Source: Mesorhabditis belari (lineage: Eukaryota > Nematoda > Chromadorea > Rhabditida > Rhabditidae). Taken from it: DNA of 64,000 bases. This document shows positions 62,123 through 64,000 of the stretch, one piece after another. How positions within the stretch are numbered: the stretch's first letter is position 1; each line of letters begins with the position of its first letter. Made by a program: the position numbers and the translations under genes. The stretch lies in contig CAUEEP010000743.1 in the NCBI GenBank assembly GCA_958450365.1, forward strand, positions 8,487,501 to 8,551,500, read 5' to 3'. The notes beneath the pieces are model-generated. The model searched no databases. It had not been told where the DNA came from and saw only the letters and a list, made by a program, of their open reading frames with translations.

Positions 62123-63242
62123 TATTTCTTAATAAACAACATCAAATCTTCGTCATTTTGGACAATTCTACTCAAAATATTCAGTTGTTCCAAATCATTT
62201 TGCTTGAACATCCATTTTTATAAATCAACACGTAGCACTCCAATTTCAATTTTTACGAAAAGAGTTGTAAAATCAAGATATGGATTGAATACTATTTGAA
62301 TATTCAGTTAAACGGACCACTTTGAGCGAAAAACATTGGTGAAATGGGAAGGGTGTGTGGGGGAAATCGAGTGGGAAAGCGAGGTTTCCTTTTCCTATTC
62401 GAAGACCACCCATCACATTCCCCAAAGACCACCCATCACTAATAGAGAAAAGAGCGCATACTCTCTTGTCTCTACCGTAGGATGAGAGAAAAAGACAAGA
62501 GAACACACCAAATGGAAAGCTCTAGTAAGATGAACAAGGAGGGATTGCGTTAAATAGATGGATTGAACTTTACCAAGCCAGAAACAATCAAAAGTTGAAA
62601 ACAAAAACTTATGGTTTTGAAAGTTTTGTTCTTTGCAAATTGTAAAATGGTTAAGTCTTAAAAATTGTAAAAAAAGTGATGGGCAATCCGAATTCTTATG
62701 GAATAGGTTGCGTTCACTTTAAGTACCACAGTTGCTGTTGATTTCAACTTTTAGCCGATACAAAACTCAAAAATGTTTAACTGTCCAGTGTGATTTTTTG
62801 TTTTGGGACTTAGATTTCTCCCTGTGTTTTTAAAATTCCTTTATTAAAATATTCATTCGTTTTTTCAATACACTGACGGCTAACAATGGAGCAAAAAATC
62901 AAGATCATTCAAGAGGGAAAACAGAAAAGATATGTATTTTTGCGTAAAACAAGCGAAGCACAGCTTTTCGTGGAGAGTCAACTTTGAAACTTTTTAGCGA
63001 GTGATGGTCAATTTGTAACTCTGTAAATTTTCTATTATTTTATGTTGAACTCATCTTGCTTCTTTTTAGAACTCCAGGAAATCTATGTAAGTTTTTAAAA
63101 ATAAACGATGATGAGCAATTACATGAAAGAGAGAGCCCGTAGTTTCGTACATCGGTATCAGATAATAGACAATGCAAAAAGTGACAACAAAAATCAAAAA
63201 CACAAAAAATAAACAAAAAAAATCATAAGTGAAAGAGTCTTT
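62123..63242. other. Intergenic between the foldback element and gei-1
   Basis: AT-rich DNA with a 13-base direct repeat (gaccacccatcac, 62404 and 62427). No gene, RNA or element was recognised. It includes the 3' flank of the minus-strand gene. Confidence 0.5.
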
Positions 63243-64000
63243 TTAGACTTTGGTCTCAGGTCCATCATTGGGAAATTTGAGAAATGAATCACGAAGACGG
63301 GCAACTTGGCGTCCGACAAGAACTGGATACACTCGATTGTACCACAGCATGCCACGACCCCTTTAAATTATATAAATATTATCTGGATCTTTTCATTAAA
63401 AGATTCAAAAGTTAGCTTTTTTACCTGTAGTCAACTCTTTGCATAAAAGTGACTCGACTTCGACCATGATGTGGCTCGATGAGAACTCGTGAATCAAGAA
63501 CCACTGCTCTCACTCCACCTAACATTTGTGTTTCCGAGCAGATTATTGATCGTTCAATCAAAGCACACGCTCCTCGAATCTCTCCCATATCGGGTTTTTG
63601 CATCCTGTTAAATGATTTTGTTACAAAGCTTTTCTCATTATTTTTATCACCTGACAACGTAGCAATCTCTCGTTGGATGACCGACGGTGTCATTGACCAC
63701 ATATTGAAAGATATCGGTATCTGGTTGAAGATTGTCAACAAGTCTCCAATTTACCATTGAGAGATCCCAAACTGGTCTAAATATGACTCTTTCTATCAGA
63801 TTATTTGTTTCCCAAATACCTTTCTCGAAGCAATCGATGTAGTACTTCTTTTGGCGGTGCCTCTACTTCGGTGACTGCTCTCATTAATCGGATTGGATGT
63901 CCATCAGGCGATTTTTTCGATGAAACTTCAATTCCTTCAACAGAACATTCAAAACTGAATCCTTTCCATCGATCTTGGTGATCCTAGATTGAAATTTGAT
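63243..64000 (-). CDS. gei-1: DLC1/STARD-type RhoGAP, C-terminal START domain (partial)
   Basis: Minus strand, entering at the window edge and ending at stop 63243-63245. The exons read as the START domain of the DLC1/STARD8/STARD13 family: FECSVEGIEVSSKK, then a VEAPPKEVLHRLLRERPVWD block, then VVNDTVGHPTRDCYVVR, LGGVRAVVLDSRVLIEPHH, VTFMQRVDYRGRGMLWYN and a final VARLRDSFLKF. These line up block for block with the human DLC1 C-terminus. Such proteins are RhoGAPs that restrain RhoA at adhesions, and START is their lipid-binding-type domain. The RhoGAP part would lie beyond the window. C. elegans gei-1 is the DLC1 orthologue as I recall it, and mapping to chromosome III would fit the neighbours. 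Confidence 0.8.

Overview
The window is nuclear DNA of a nematode, most likely a rhabditid relative of Caenorhabditis but not recognisably C. elegans. The reasons are AT-rich sequence, many small exons split by introns of about 45-60 bases, polypyrimidine acceptors ending tttcag or tttag, acceptor sites directly in front of several start codons (as expected for spliced-leader trans-splicing), Tc1-type transposons, and proteins whose best matches by eye are C. elegans genes. From memory, most of those C. elegans genes (ifet-1, vps-33.1, ccdc-55, rnf-121, cgh-1, mup-4, gei-1) lie on chromosome III, so the window looks like a piece of the chromosome III equivalent. No viral, toxin, rRNA or CRISPR sequence was seen.

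Layout. 1-9 kb: long non-coding DNA with purine- or pyrimidine-rich patches and G-quadruplex-like runs. 9.0-14.4 kb: a BED zinc-finger protein with a hAT-transposase-like C-terminal half, probably a domesticated transposase. 16.0-22.9 kb: a SRCIN1/KIAA1217-type (AIP3-domain) coiled-coil protein with several candidate first exons. 23.8-25.8 kb: an unassigned protein with CxxC pairs, B-box/TRIM-like. 26.5-30.3 kb: the eIF4E-transporter homologue ifet-1. 31.4-33.9 kb, minus strand: vps-33.1. 35.0-36.6 kb: the ER nucleotide-sugar/nucleotide transporter hut-1. 36.9-40.5 kb, minus strand: ccdc-55 and rnf-121, spaced like an operon. 41.0-42.9 kb: the DEAD-box helicase cgh-1. 44.0-45.7 kb: a defective Tc1-like transposon. 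48.4-60.4 kb: mup-4, a very large EGF/vWA/SEA transmembrane matrix receptor. 61.0-62.1 kb: a palindromic (foldback) Tc1-like derivative. 63.2 kb to the end, minus strand: the START-domain end of a DLC1-type RhoGAP (gei-1).

Functional threads. IFET-1 (4E-T) and CGH-1 (DDX6) are known partners in mRNP repression complexes and lie 11 kb apart here. ccdc-55 (splicing factor) and rnf-121 (membrane RING ligase) appear co-transcribed. MUP-4 is the epidermal attachment receptor for cuticle.

Mobile DNA is the most unusual part. It includes two related Tc1-like elements with IR/DR ends, one converted into a 1.1-kb perfect-looking foldback, and at least five small inverted-repeat elements sitting in introns, one of which carries a tRNA-like (A-box/B-box) segment. 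Exon joins were read by eye and no search was run, so exact intron edges are approximate. CDS coordinates give start codon to stop codon including introns.
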